DNA of 64,000 bases from an uncultured Poribacteria bacterium (lineage in GTDB: Bacteria > Poribacteria > WGA-4E > WGA-3G): NCBI GenBank assembly GCA_951812525.1, contig OX638316.1:1252506-1316505 (forward strand). The letters are read 5' to 3'. The notes under the pieces are model-generated. The model saw only the letters and a program-made list of their open reading frames with translations. It searched no databases and was not told the DNA's origin. Below are positions 36,532 to 45,611 of this stretch, piece by piece (the stretch's first letter is position 1; each line of letters begins with the position of its first letter). The position numbers were made by a program, and so were the translations under genes.

Positions 36532-36726
36532 CTACTGATGAATTAGACGTTTCAAACGTTTCTCATTACTCGGATCGACTATAGTAGCTTGTCGCAACCT
36601 ACGCTTCTGTTTCGCTGACTTTGAGAGGAACAGGTGACCAGCGTAAGCGCGATTACGGCGAATTCTGCCTTTCCCGGTGAATTTGAAACGTTTCGCCGCG
36701 CCTTTATGCGTTTTAATTTTTGGCAT
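36532..36726 (-). CDS. rpmI: 50S ribosomal protein L35
   Basis: The 64-residue L35: MPKIKTHKGAAKRFKFTGKG, then a basic RRNRAYAGHLFLSKSAKQKRR stretch, the full family length. The start has AAGGA about 8 bases upstream. A 22-base repeat copy (36756-36782) lies in the 113-base gap to infC. Confidence 0.98.
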   Translation of the reverse strand: MPKIKTHKGAAKRFKFTGKGRIRRNRAYAGHLFLSKSAKQKRRLRQATIVDPSNEKRLKRLIHQ

Positions 36727-36755
36727 CAAAATATCCTTGAAAAGTATCGCGACCA

Positions 36756-36782
36756 CATGGAATGCCACACGCGCATTTCGCA
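36756..36782. repeat. Dispersed repeat GGAATGYCACACGCGCATT, copy 1
   Basis: GGAATGCCACACGCGCATTTCG at 36759-36780 differs by two bases from a copy at 57519-57540, which forms a 9-bp-arm hairpin. Here the arms are partly decayed (TGGAATG versus CATTTCG). Confidence 0.6.
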
Positions 36783-36839
36783 TTAATTCAAAGTCGCTTC
36801 TACAGTTGTTCTTTACACATGAGTGCAACGATTAAAACA

Positions 36840-37385
36840 TTACGAAGATTTCGGTGTGAGGGTCATCGACATAATACGTGTTTCCATCCGCGGTGGCTGT
36901 TCCACATCGGCAATTTCTTCAAGCTCATCTTTGAGCCGTGAAAGCAAATTTCTGCCAAGGTCGGTATGGAGCATCTCGCGCCCCCGGAACCGGACAGTCG
37001 CACGGACCTTCCAGCCATTCTTCAGGAAATCCTCAACATGTCGTTTCTTGAACTGGTAGTCGTGTTCCGCTGTATCCGGACGGAACTGCATCCCTTTTAA
37101 AACAACCTTCGACTGTTTCTTTCGAGCCTCGCGCGCCCGTTTGTTTTTCTCATACTGATACTTCCCGTAGTCTATAATCTTACAAACGGGAGGAGTCGCA
37201 TTCGCTGAAACTTCTACCAAATCCAATCCAACTTCTTCAGCAAGTTTCATTGCGTCACGTGGCGACATAACACCGACTTGCTTGTTCTCATGATCTATCA
37301 GTAGAATCTCTCGGGCTCGAATCTGATGGTTTGACCGACTCTGTCTCTCTGTCGTTCTCTGAGTACGTTTGCCTCTGTAGTGTAT
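36840..37385 (-). CDS. infC: Translation initiation factor IF-3
   Basis: IF-3 keeps ribosomal subunits apart and checks start codon and initiator tRNA. Both domains are present: the N-terminal part to about residue 80 (NKQVGVMSPRDAMKLAEE, VCKIIDYGKYQYEKNKR) and the C-terminal part (RPDTAEHDYQFKKRHVEDFLK, RFRGREM). I place the start at ATA (37383-37385), six bases after a GGGGGTG that can pair fully with anti-SD CACCUCC using one wobble. The protein then opens IHYRGKRTQ, matching the length and GKR-Q start of E. coli IF-3. TTG (37400) and GTG (37394) in frame are alternatives, but they lie before or inside the Shine-Dalgarno. Non-AUG starts in infC allow feedback control. Confidence 0.93.
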   Translation of the reverse strand: MHYRGKRTQRTTERQSRSNHQIRAREILLIDHENKQVGVMSPRDAMKLAEEVGLDLVEVSANATPPVCKIIDYGKYQYEKNKRAREARKKQSKVVLKGMQFRPDTAEHDYQFKKRHVEDFLKNGWKVRATVRFRGREMLHTDLGRNLLSRLKDELEEIADVEQPPRMETRIMSMTLTPKSS

Positions 37386-37558
37386 TTTCCACACCCCCAA
37401 GTAAAGGCGCTGCTACGCGCTGCTAAGAGCGACGAACTTATCCACCGCTCTACAGTATACGAGATAAACTCTATCTACAAAACGTTTTACATCTACTCGG
37501 ACATCGCGAAGCACGCAATAGGCGTGATTGCAAGCTTGACATCCGCATGAACTAGTTA

Positions 37559-37587
37559 ATTATACCATATCAGTAACATAAATGCAA
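37559..37587 (-). promoter_or_regulatory. Promoter of the infC operon
   Basis: On the minus strand, TTGCAT (37582-37587) and TATAAT (37559-37564) are separated by 17 bases, a near-consensus housekeeping promoter about 170 bases before infC. The long leader is typical of this operon. Confidence 0.65.
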
Positions 37588-37592
37588 GTTAA

Positions 37593-37949
37593 TTAGAAAA
37601 AACCGATCGTCCATAACGTCCGTAAAACAACCATGCCTCCTGCCAAACCACCGAAAACAATAATAAAACTAACACTAACTATGAGCGCGAGGCGAACGAT
37701 CCGCTCGCCAAGTTCCGGTCGCTCATTTATCCATGCCCGTGCCAGCCAGAAAGTCAAAACAACGCTTATCAGGCTTAAAAGGCACGCTCCCAGGACCGAT
37801 ACCAGCATTCCCGAAAAGTCCACCATCTGTATCGTTTCCGGAAGTGAGCCGTATTGGGAGTATTGCAGAATAACGCCGATCAAAACGCTTCCCAAAACTA
37901 TAATAAAACCGATGAAGACGATTAATGTTTTTTTAAATGCAGTTCCCAT
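37593..37949 (-). CDS. Small membrane protein, three segments
   Basis: A 118-residue protein with about three hydrophobic helices (7-29, 43-67, 85-112). I do not recognise a family. It has its own ATG (37949) and ends 6 bases before the infC promoter's -35 element. Codon pattern and composition match neighbouring genes, so I take it as real. It may be an accessory membrane component, but no function can be assigned. Confidence 0.6.
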   Translation of the reverse strand: MGTAFKKTLIVFIGFIIVLGSVLIGVILQYSQYGSLPETIQMVDFSGMLVSVLGACLLSLISVVLTFWLARAWINERPELGERIVRLALIVSVSFIIVFGGLAGGMVVLRTLWTIGFF

Positions 37950-38041
37950 TTCTTAATTCAAAATCTTTCCCAACCTACAAGTTGCTTTTTGGCAATTTTA
38001 GCACACCTCAAACACAACAGCAAACGAAAAACTGAAAGCAC

Positions 38042-38070
38042 TTGATTTATTTACTGAAAGATGATACATT
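38042..38070 (+). promoter_or_regulatory. Promoter of the 38112 gene
   Basis: TTGATT (38042-38047) and TACATT (38065-38070) with 17-base spacing, about 40 bases before the ATG at 38112. Confidence 0.45.
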
Positions 38071-38111
38071 AATTTCAAATTAGACTGATCCAAACGCTAA
38101 GGAGCTTTCTC

Positions 38112-38702
38112 ATGGCTGAAACATACACACCGGCAATCGCCGAAGTCATCGAAAAATTAGAAACAGGGAATCCACTCCCGACACTCGTCCCGCAGAACGC
38201 CTGGAACACTGAACTGACGGATGCTCTCGAATCCGCATCCCTTGACGAACTTTTTGAGGGGACATCGCTGAAAAACAGCACTTTTGGCGACGCCATCAAA
38301 AGTGGTTTACTCCTGTGGAACGATGCACTCGATGAATCCCATACAATCTCGCAGGGACTCATGAACCAAACAGGCAGCTACTGGCACGGTATCATGCACC
38401 GCCGCGAGCCAGACTACCCGAATTCCAAATACTGGTTCGGTAGAGTCGGGACACATCCGATTTTCCCAGCACTTCGTGAACGTGCTCTTGAACTTTTCAA
38501 GGAAATATCAAGCCCATCAGACGCACTCGCGAAGATTGGACAAACCATTGCATCACAGGAGAACTGGGATGCCTACCAACTTGTCGATTGGTGCGAAGCC
38601 GCCGAAGGTGATTCTGATTCGGATGTAACCCGTTTCTTGCAACAGGTACAAGTGGAAGAGATTAAGTTGCTGCTGGCGTATACCTATCAGAACGCCATTT
38701 AA
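38112..38702 (+). CDS. Conserved hypothetical protein (HGIMHRREPDYPNSKYW)
   Basis: A 196-residue soluble protein with a strong Shine-Dalgarno (AAGGAG, 8 bases upstream). The block YWHGIMHRREPDYPNSKYWFGRVGTHPIF (about 94-122) looks highly constrained and I believe it recurs in proteins of unknown function from Acidobacteria and Planctomycetes. It contains His, Arg, Glu and Asp residues that could form a metal or active site. There is no signal peptide. It is followed 40 bases on by a TlpA-type thioredoxin gene on the same strand, but a functional link is not evident. Confidence 0.72.
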   Translation: MAETYTPAIAEVIEKLETGNPLPTLVPQNAWNTELTDALESASLDELFEGTSLKNSTFGDAIKSGLLLWNDALDESHTISQGLMNQTGSYWHGIMHRREPDYPNSKYWFGRVGTHPIFPALRERALELFKEISSPSDALAKIGQTIASQENWDAYQLVDWCEAAEGDSDSDVTRFLQQVQVEEIKLLLAYTYQNAI

Positions 38703-38742
38703 CCAGTCTCGCGAGAAATTTGAGACTCAAGGAAAGTGCTTC

Positions 38743-39780
38743 ATGTTCTCCGAAAATAAAACAGATTCACAGCAGAGAAAAGATAGGAATTTCTGTGTTT
38801 ACTTCATTAGCGTTCTCATAAGCCTGGTGCTAATAGGTTTTTGCGCAAACTTCGTCGATGCAGCTTCGGTGAAAGTTGGTTACAAATACCAAGAAATCAA
38901 GACAATTGCCAAAAATCTCAAGCAGCGGAGTACACATGAGGATTTAGAGAAGTTGGTTGAGAAGTCAAGTGCATTTATTGAAGCACATCCAAAACACAAA
39001 CGCGTAGACGAAGTTTACTATCTTCTCGGCAGTACCTTAGTTCAACTTGAACAGGTCGAAGAAGGTATCAAAGTCTTTGAAGAACTCATCAAGGACTATC
39101 CGTCTGCTCGCTACGTTGAATGGTGTCTCTTAGAATTAGGACTGGCTTACGACAAGCTGAGTAAACACGACGCAGCAGATGCAGCGTACGAGAAATTAGC
39201 GAATCACTCGAAGTACAGTTCGCGATCTCAGGCGAAATTCGCCAAACTGCTGCTTGAACAGGATAGGACTGAACGAAAGGGGGAATTACCTAAACCACCT
39301 GGGGCGAGAATGAACTCTCGCGACTGGATAGGACACCCAGCACTCGACTTTCAGGTGACCGACCTAAAAGGTGAAGAACTCTCGTTGCAGCAGTATCGCG
39401 GACAGGTCGTACTGCTTGATTTCTGGGCAACGTGGTGTGGTCCCTGTATTGCAGAGATACCAAACCTTAAGAAGACTTATGAAAAGCACAAAGACCAGAA
39501 ATTTCAGGTCATCGGTATCAGCCTCGACAGGTCAATGGAACCGATCGAAAATTATATTAAAAAAAAGAATCTCGGATGGCTCCACTACTGGGACAAAAGC
39601 GGCATGGTTAGTAATATGTATAAGGTGCGAGGGATTCCGGCAACTTTTCTGATTGACGGTGAGGGTGTTATCCGCAAGACCAATCTTCGTGGTTCTGCCC
39701 TTAAGACCGCAGTTGCAAAACTGGTGAAGGAAAACCTTGCCAAACCAGCAGTGAAAAAAGAGAGTACAGGTTCTCAGTAA
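38743..39780 (+). CDS. TlpA-like thioredoxin with N-terminal TPR region
   Basis: A 345-residue membrane-anchored thiol-disulfide protein. One N-terminal signal or anchor segment (about 16-40) is followed by a helical TPR-like region (about 60-165, with EDLEKLVEKSSAFIEAHPKHKR and YYLLGSTLVQLEQVEEGIKVF). The thioredoxin domain (about 195-330) has the active site WATWCGPCIAEIP (about 228-240) and a cis-Pro in VRGIPATFLIDGEG. It probably works outside the cytoplasm, reducing disulfides, for example in cytochrome c maturation or envelope proteins. The TPR part likely docks a partner. An ABC ATPase gene follows 26 bases downstream. Confidence 0.9.
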   Translation: MFSENKTDSQQRKDRNFCVYFISVLISLVLIGFCANFVDAASVKVGYKYQEIKTIAKNLKQRSTHEDLEKLVEKSSAFIEAHPKHKRVDEVYYLLGSTLVQLEQVEEGIKVFEELIKDYPSARYVEWCLLELGLAYDKLSKHDAADAAYEKLANHSKYSSRSQAKFAKLLLEQDRTERKGELPKPPGARMNSRDWIGHPALDFQVTDLKGEELSLQQYRGQVVLLDFWATWCGPCIAEIPNLKKTYEKHKDQKFQVIGISLDRSMEPIENYIKKKNLGWLHYWDKSGMVSNMYKVRGIPATFLIDGEGVIRKTNLRGSALKTAVAKLVKENLAKPAVKKESTGSQ

Positions 39781-39806
39781 GAGAGATATTGGATTAAGGA
39801 GAGACA

Positions 39807-40901
39807 ATGGCGTATGTCACTTTGAAGGATGTTACCAAAATTTACGACGGTGATGTCCTCGCAGTTGAACAAGCAAATTTTGAGATCCCGGATGAATCGT
39901 TTACGGTGCTTGTCGGTCCGTCAGGATGTGGCAAATCAACAATCCTGCGGATGATTGCTGGATTGGAAGAGATAACGGGAGGCGATATCTACATTGATGA
40001 GGAACGCATCAACGACATTCCACCTAAAGACAGGGATATCGCTATGGTCTTCCAAAACTACGCCCTCTATCCTCACATGACGGTCTACAAAAATATGGCG
40101 TTCGGGCTGAAACTCCGCAAATATCCAAAAGCGGAAATCGAACAGCGCGTCAATGAGGCAGCAGAGATTCTAAGCATTTCACACCTCTTGAACCGCAAAC
40201 CGAAGCATCTTTCCGGTGGCGAACGCCAACGCGTTGCAGTCGGTAGGGCAATCGTTCGACACCCGAAGGTATTCCTGTTCGATGAACCCTTGAGCAACCT
40301 CGACGCGAAATTACGCGTGCAGATGCGGATGGAAATCAGCCGTCTCCATGACCGACTTGATGCCACCATGGTCTACGTCACACACGACCAAGTCGAAGCC
40401 ATGACAATGGGGGATCAGATAGTAGTACTTAACGAAGGAAAAATCCAACAGATTGCCGATCCCGGAACGCTGTATCACAAACCCGCAAACCAATTCGTCG
40501 GCGGTTTCATTGGCACGCCACCGATGAACTTCATAGAAACGCAGATCGTAAATAACAGTGGTACACCAGCACTCCGATTTGAAAACTTCAAAGTGGAAAT
40601 GAACGGACACCTACAGTCGGCACTGAACACACTTTCCGAGGATTCTGTGACTCTCGGTATTCGTCCGGAGGATATTCACGTTGGTGAAAACGGAAAAAAC
40701 AGCGTTGATACACAGGTCGAACTGGTTGAACCACTTGGAAACCATGCGCTCTTGTATCTACGGACAGAGACCAGCAATTTCGTTGCACAATCTGATCTCA
40801 TCGATCTACCACAACACAACGCGTCATTGACTGTCAACTTCAATATGGATAAAGCACATCTATTCCACCCAGAAACAGGCGAATCGTTAACAGCAACATA
40901 G
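39807..40901 (+). CDS. MalK/UgpC/MsmX-type ABC sugar-import ATPase
   Basis: A 364-residue ATPase with an N-terminal ATP-binding domain (Walker A GPSGCGKST about 37-45, signature LSGGERQRVAVGRAIV, Walker B VFLFDEPLSNLDAKLR) and a C-terminal TOBE/OB domain (about 240-360, LGIRPEDIHV). These subunits energise import of di- and oligosaccharides or glycerol-3-phosphate. No permease or binding protein genes are nearby, so it may be a shared ATPase serving several importers, as MsmX does. The start has AAGGAG seven bases upstream. It ends 4 bases from a convergent dehydrogenase gene. Confidence 0.95.
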   Translation: MAYVTLKDVTKIYDGDVLAVEQANFEIPDESFTVLVGPSGCGKSTILRMIAGLEEITGGDIYIDEERINDIPPKDRDIAMVFQNYALYPHMTVYKNMAFGLKLRKYPKAEIEQRVNEAAEILSISHLLNRKPKHLSGGERQRVAVGRAIVRHPKVFLFDEPLSNLDAKLRVQMRMEISRLHDRLDATMVYVTHDQVEAMTMGDQIVVLNEGKIQQIADPGTLYHKPANQFVGGFIGTPPMNFIETQIVNNSGTPALRFENFKVEMNGHLQSALNTLSEDSVTLGIRPEDIHVGENGKNSVDTQVELVEPLGNHALLYLRTETSNFVAQSDLIDLPQHNASLTVNFNMDKAHLFHPETGESLTAT

Positions 40902-40905
40902 CGGC

Positions 40906-41931
40906 CTACAAGAGTGCCTGAATTTGCGTCCATGTCTCCGCGTCTATCGGAATGCCTTCTTGCTCTCGTTTGCGTTGCTCTACCCAACCGCGCTCCCCTG
41001 GCATCCGAATTGCGTCGAATCCAGCAGCGCGCTTCGCCGATTTAAGATAGCCGATAAATCGCTCTATTTCGGTGCTGAATCCCGGAAATCCTCTAAAACT
41101 CGCAACGTTAATCACAAGGACAAACAGCCCGTTGCCAACGCGTGCATCTTCACTCTGGCTGCATCCAGCACCCGTGAGCGCACCCGATAGAATGTCAATA
41201 ATGACGCTCAGTCCGAACCCTTTGTGTGCCGAAATCGGCCCACCGAACGGCAATAAGGCAGCCGGTGGCACATCATAAAAATCGTCCGCATGCGTCGTTG
41301 GCTCACCTTCCGCATCAATGAGCCATCCGTGCGGAAGTGCTTCGTTCTGATGCTGCTTGACCCGAATCTTCCCGGACGCAACAACACTCGTAGACATATC
41401 CAATACAATAGGATCTTGTCCTTTGACCGGCACTGCACACGCGATCGGATTGGTAGAGAGTCGTCCTTCAACGCCGCCGTGCGGTGCAACACACGTTCCA
41501 CCGCCATGGTCATTCGCCATGAGCAACGCAATCATTTCCGCATCTGCTGCGAGGCACGCACACCCGCCTAATCTACCTACCTCATTGCACCGTGAGACAG
41601 CAACAGAACTGACATCCGTCTGCTTCGCTTTCTGAATCGCCAATTCAACGGCACGTGTCGCAATGACGGGACCGAATCCCCAATTCCCATCCAACACAGC
41701 GATTGATGCGGATTCATGCAGCGTTTCTATCGGAGCACCAGGCTGGATTAATCCGGCTTCCAATTCGCGTACATATTTGGAGAGATGGATAACGCCGTGG
41801 GAATCGTGTCCGACGCGATTCGCATCCACCATAGATCGGGTCACCACTTCCGCCTCGGCTACTGGAATATTCAATTTTTCAAAAACGGCAAGACAAATAG
41901 TAGTGAGTTCTTCTGCTGTAAAGTTCGGCAC
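40906..41931 (-). CDS. Malate/L-lactate dehydrogenase-family oxidoreductase
   Basis: A 341-residue enzyme of the Ldh_2 (YlbC/ComC/malate) family of NAD(P)-dependent 2-hydroxy acid dehydrogenases, unrelated to classical LDH. Key parts are ANRVGHDSHGVIHLSKY (catalytic His near 46), GRLSTNPIACAVP, DMSTSVVASGKIRV and HKGFGLSVIIDILSGALTGAG. Members oxidise malate, lactate, ureidoglycolate, 2,3-diketogulonate or similar acids; the substrate here is unknown. It is downstream of the epimerase gene by 24 bases and probably co-transcribed, fitting a sugar-acid pathway. Confidence 0.92.
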   Translation of the reverse strand: MPNFTAEELTTICLAVFEKLNIPVAEAEVVTRSMVDANRVGHDSHGVIHLSKYVRELEAGLIQPGAPIETLHESASIAVLDGNWGFGPVIATRAVELAIQKAKQTDVSSVAVSRCNEVGRLGGCACLAADAEMIALLMANDHGGGTCVAPHGGVEGRLSTNPIACAVPVKGQDPIVLDMSTSVVASGKIRVKQHQNEALPHGWLIDAEGEPTTHADDFYDVPPAALLPFGGPISAHKGFGLSVIIDILSGALTGAGCSQSEDARVGNGLFVLVINVASFRGFPGFSTEIERFIGYLKSAKRAAGFDAIRMPGERGWVEQRKREQEGIPIDAETWTQIQALL

Positions 41932-41955
41932 TGCGGAGGATCCTTGAAGGAGGGT

Positions 41956-42783
41956 TTACATATCTTTCGCCTGTTCTAACAATTCTGCCAACCGATCAGC
42001 AAAACGGATCTGGCTGTCGTCCTCTGGCGCATAGCCTATCACCTTCCGGGCATTGGCGATACTCCAGAATTTATGCGAATTGTCACTAATACCGTAGAAA
42101 ATCTGGAACGGAATCCCGTTTTCGTCCTCTATATTCTCTGTTTCAATACTCTTCACAAAAAGCTGGACTTGATCCCGGATACTTAAATACGCACCCAGTC
42201 CACGGTGCATCGCCTTCAAATCGTCTGCTGAAGAATTCGCCATATCTGTCTCTCGCGGTCCACCAATACGTAACTGCACATTCTGTAGTTTCTTACCCTC
42301 AACGTGCCCAGTGGCAAAGACAAAACCGAGATGTTCGTATGCCTCTTTTGCCCATCCGTAGAAGTTATCAGAGAGCGGACGCATCTCTGGGGTTACCACA
42401 TCCCACTTATCTGCCCAGATGAGTCTCTCGTAATAGTCAGCGGCATGGTTAGAGCTGCAGACAACAACGCGCCGGACCTCTGTTTCAAGAGAGGTTTGGT
42501 AAAGGTTGTATGCCATTTGAACGTTGGCAAGTTCGTTCTCAAAACTGCCACCTTTAAATGCACAGTGGACGACTGCGTCAACGCCTTCAAAATGGTGTCT
42601 GTATACGTCTCGGTCAGAATTGGTAAGTTCGGCAATCTGAACGCCTTCAACCTCTTCCCTTTGCCGGTTCGTGGTCTTCACGTCCAATAGTACGAGCTCA
42701 TAGCGTTCGCGAAATTCTGGAAGCATCCGCCCAGCGATATAGCCAGCACCTCCAGTGATAAGGACTTTTCTGCGGTTTTGCAT
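41956..42783 (-). CDS. NAD-dependent epimerase/dehydrogenase (extended SDR)
   Basis: A 275-residue extended short-chain dehydrogenase. The Rossmann motif ITGGAGYIAGRML is at about 9-21, and DAVVHCAF and YGWAKEAYEHL (Tyr-x3-Lys) follow. Length and pattern resemble uronate dehydrogenase and related sugar oxidoreductases rather than nucleotide-sugar epimerases. The start is MQNRRKVLI with AAGGAG eight bases upstream; an earlier in-frame start is not supported. It precedes the Ldh-family gene on the same strand. Confidence 0.88.
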   Translation of the reverse strand: MQNRRKVLITGGAGYIAGRMLPEFRERYELVLLDVKTTNRQREEVEGVQIAELTNSDRDVYRHHFEGVDAVVHCAFKGGSFENELANVQMAYNLYQTSLETEVRRVVVCSSNHAADYYERLIWADKWDVVTPEMRPLSDNFYGWAKEAYEHLGFVFATGHVEGKKLQNVQLRIGGPRETDMANSSADDLKAMHRGLGAYLSIRDQVQLFVKSIETENIEDENGIPFQIFYGISDNSHKFWSIANARKVIGYAPEDDSQIRFADRLAELLEQAKDM

Positions 42784-42858
42784 CAAGTATCTCCTTTCCC
42801 AAGATCCATTCCTGTAGGCGTAATCTATCAACCACGACACTTTCTTGTGAGCGCACGA

Positions 42859-44538
42859 TTACTCAATCGCTAATTTTTCTTTACAATGCCGCGCAAGCAT
42901 CTTCATCTCTGCGATGATCTGGGTCTCAGTCTGCACCAGACGGTTAAAGAAAGGCGGCACGGGTTGTCTGTTAAAAAGCCTGTCAAAGAAGCCTCGCTGA
43001 ACCTGGGCAGGCACCCCAAAGAGCGAATTTCCAACACGACCAGCCTCTACCCCCAAGTATTCAATTGAAAAATAGTGCGCAGTCCCTTCTTGAGCGATCT
43101 CACCCTCATGGATACTGCCGGTACCCCGCCTACCATAGTTCACGGTATAGACCCTGCCACTCATCCGGCTGAGAATAGTATAGCCACCCACGTCAATAGT
43201 CTCATTCCAACACTTTTCAAATCCATTCGTAGGAAGGCGTTCACGAAGCTCTTCAGCGGAACGGACGACGAACTTGTTTTGATGTGGCGTTTTGACGATA
43301 AGAAATTCCTCATCTTTCTCCTCTAAAGCGGGAGGACCTGTGAGCAGATCGACGGAATCCAAAGTCCAAACAATACCATCTCGGATGCCTTTTGCCATGT
43401 TATGATGTCTTTCGATAAATTCACCATTCAGTGAATGGAGGCGAAAAGCACCACTGCCGTTAAACGTCTCACGCAATTTTCGACGGTGCTCTATGACAGA
43501 AAACCGCCTTTTAGAAACCGGTATCTCAAGTCGAAGTGTATATCCAGTGTGTAACTCTGTTGTCAAGTTCAGCTGCGATTGACGCAGCTCAGCCAAGCGT
43601 GTCAAAGCAGTCTGGCTCTTGGATAGAACGCGTCCAATTAGGTACTTACGGCGCAGCCTTGGAATCTCCGTGGCAAGGCGTTCAAGTGTTGCGGCATCAA
43701 GCTGCTCCAACATAATTTTATGTTCCCATCGGGTGCCACGCTCATGTGCCAAAATTTGGAACTGCTGCGCATCACCAGCAGTTCGGATATAACCGAGTGC
43801 AGTCCACGGATCAAATGTTGCGCGGTAGTTACCACTGGCTTCAGTATCACCACTCGCCAAGACACAATCTCGTCGTTCATACCGAGAATAGAGTCCGAAT
43901 TGAAATTCAAAATCTTCGTAGGGTGCCAAAGCCTCACGTAAATCGCGAGCGAACTCGCTGCCGCGGGCAAATCGTTTGAAAATCTGCTCGGTACGCTTCG
44001 GATGGTTAAGTGCGTCAAGGAATGTTCCGATAGGAATTCCGCCCTCTTCCACGCCCTCACCTTCACTTTTTCCAAAAACCTTAGTCTTAGTTTTGAAGGG
44101 TGGATTCCGTAGCGAGACATCGCGCTGGGAAACCAACTGTACCCCCACGTCATCTGCCACATCTTTGAGTGCAGGGGCATCACCGAGAATCTCGGCGAGT
44201 TTGACGTCGTCAATCTTTTCTGTTAAGTCAATGCCACGTTTGAGTTCAGCAAAATGGATAATATCATCAAAACTATACCGGAGTGGTGCACTCGAAGAAA
44301 GGTTATCATAGTTAGAACGATGGAAACGGATGCGCGGCTTGATACGAAAGACTGGTGTGAGACCATAATCCTTCAACAACACATACAACGTGACGGTATA
44401 AGAGTCCTCATGGACCTTCTGTGCCAAGATTCCGTCCGGATTCGTGTCGCCTTCTGTGATCAACCACTCTTGGACAAGGCGGCTATCGTTGCCGAAAATC
44501 ATCATCCGATGTTCTTCCCTGTTATCATCTACTATCAT
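42859..44538 (-). CDS. 559-residue orphan, possible triphosphate-tunnel-like fold
   Basis: I cannot place this protein in a known family with confidence. It is soluble, with an acidic Gly/Glu-rich loop (about 155-168) and a Lys/Arg-rich beta-looking region. Strands such as DFEFQFG (209-215), HRRKLRETF (351-359), VWTLDSVDL (390-398) and YFSIEYLG (489-496) are weakly reminiscent of tunnel-fold triphosphatases (E-x-E-x-x-x-G; K/R-rich strand; D-L-T-x-V; paired-acid strand). That is inference, not a match. It is the last gene of a four-gene minus-strand operon (two CHAD genes, ROK kinase, this), 51 bases after the ROK gene. CHAD partners are often tunnel-fold CYTH proteins, which is what draws attention. 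Confidence 0.7.
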   Translation of the reverse strand: MIVDDNREEHRMMIFGNDSRLVQEWLITEGDTNPDGILAQKVHEDSYTVTLYVLLKDYGLTPVFRIKPRIRFHRSNYDNLSSSAPLRYSFDDIIHFAELKRGIDLTEKIDDVKLAEILGDAPALKDVADDVGVQLVSQRDVSLRNPPFKTKTKVFGKSEGEGVEEGGIPIGTFLDALNHPKRTEQIFKRFARGSEFARDLREALAPYEDFEFQFGLYSRYERRDCVLASGDTEASGNYRATFDPWTALGYIRTAGDAQQFQILAHERGTRWEHKIMLEQLDAATLERLATEIPRLRRKYLIGRVLSKSQTALTRLAELRQSQLNLTTELHTGYTLRLEIPVSKRRFSVIEHRRKLRETFNGSGAFRLHSLNGEFIERHHNMAKGIRDGIVWTLDSVDLLTGPPALEEKDEEFLIVKTPHQNKFVVRSAEELRERLPTNGFEKCWNETIDVGGYTILSRMSGRVYTVNYGRRGTGSIHEGEIAQEGTAHYFSIEYLGVEAGRVGNSLFGVPAQVQRGFFDRLFNRQPVPPFFNRLVQTETQIIAEMKMLARHCKEKLAIE

Positions 44539-44589
44539 AGATGCACCCTCCTCGGACTTATAAAACGATACCCTCGCGTCTCGGTTACC

Positions 44590-45564
44590 CTATCCCGCTC
44601 CGGATCGTTGTCGTGCCAGTGCTGCTGCACCAAGAATAGCGGAATTATCACCCAATTCCGCACGGACAATCTGCACGCCGTCCAATGTATTGGGTAGTGC
44701 ATATTTTTCCGCAGCAGCGCGAATACCATCTAAAAACGTATCGTCCAGTGCTTCAACAACGCCGCCACCCAATACAATCATCTCTGGATTCAAGAAATTC
44801 ACAATTGAACCAATACCAATACCAAGGTATTTTGTCACTTTTCTGAAAACTTTCAGTGTTAATTTATCGTTTAAGCGAACCGCCTTCGCCAAAACCCCAC
44901 TCCGAATAGCCCCAAGGTCACCGCCGGTGAGTTCAGAAAGAACACTCTTCTTCCCTTTTTTTAAAATGGCTCTTTGAAATTGCCTCGTCATCGCCGTACG
45001 GCTCGCGATTGCTTCCAAACACCCACGGGTCCCACAACCACACCGCGGTCCCCCCGCTTTAACAATAATATGCCCGATTTCGCCAGCCGTCTTACTCGCG
45101 CCGTGGAACAATTCACCATTCAGAATAATACCGCCACCAATGCCAGTACCTACAAAAATCCCAACAACATTCTGGATACCTCTCCCTGCACCAAACGCGT
45201 GTTCACCAAGCGTTCCAACGTTCACATCATTGTCAACGAAGGTTGGAAAACCTGTGCGTGCTTCCAGTTCTGTCTTCAGTGGAATATCTCTCCAGCCGAG
45301 ATTCGGTGCGAAAATCACAACGCCTGTTGCAGGGTCAAGGGGTCCAGGTGCGCCAATACCAATCGCCTGAATTGACTCGGCATCAACGCCTGATTCGTCA
45401 ATAGCTTGCTGGATACAGTTTGCGATCCGATCAATCACAGCGATCGCGCCTCTGCCTGCTTTGGTCGACACTTTAGCTGTCCCAAGGATATTACCCTCTG
45501 CATCAATAACAGCAGACAGGATCTTTGTGCCGCCCATATCTACACCGATAACATTCTTACCCAT
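44590..45564 (-). CDS. ROK-family sugar kinase (glucokinase-like)
   Basis: A 324-residue ROK kinase: GVDMGGTKILSAVID (ATP phosphate-1 loop), GIGAPGPLDPATG, NDVNVGTLGEH (catalytic Asp), GIFVGTGIGGGIILNG (ATP loop) and the zinc motif CGCGTRGCLEAIAS with the EIGH His just before it. It most likely phosphorylates glucose or N-acetyl sugars. The zinc motif is typical of ATP-dependent ROK glucokinases. Polyphosphate glucokinases also belong to this family, which matters because the gene follows two CHAD genes (47 bases away). No N-terminal helix-turn-helix is present, so it is not a repressor. Confidence 0.93.
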   Translation of the reverse strand: MGKNVIGVDMGGTKILSAVIDAEGNILGTAKVSTKAGRGAIAVIDRIANCIQQAIDESGVDAESIQAIGIGAPGPLDPATGVVIFAPNLGWRDIPLKTELEARTGFPTFVDNDVNVGTLGEHAFGAGRGIQNVVGIFVGTGIGGGIILNGELFHGASKTAGEIGHIIVKAGGPRCGCGTRGCLEAIASRTAMTRQFQRAILKKGKKSVLSELTGGDLGAIRSGVLAKAVRLNDKLTLKVFRKVTKYLGIGIGSIVNFLNPEMIVLGGGVVEALDDTFLDGIRAAAEKYALPNTLDGVQIVRAELGDNSAILGAAALARQRSGAG

Positions 45565-45611
45565 ATAAATCTCCTATATGCACGTTTGCCCGCGCAACGT
45601 CTTACAGTTGA

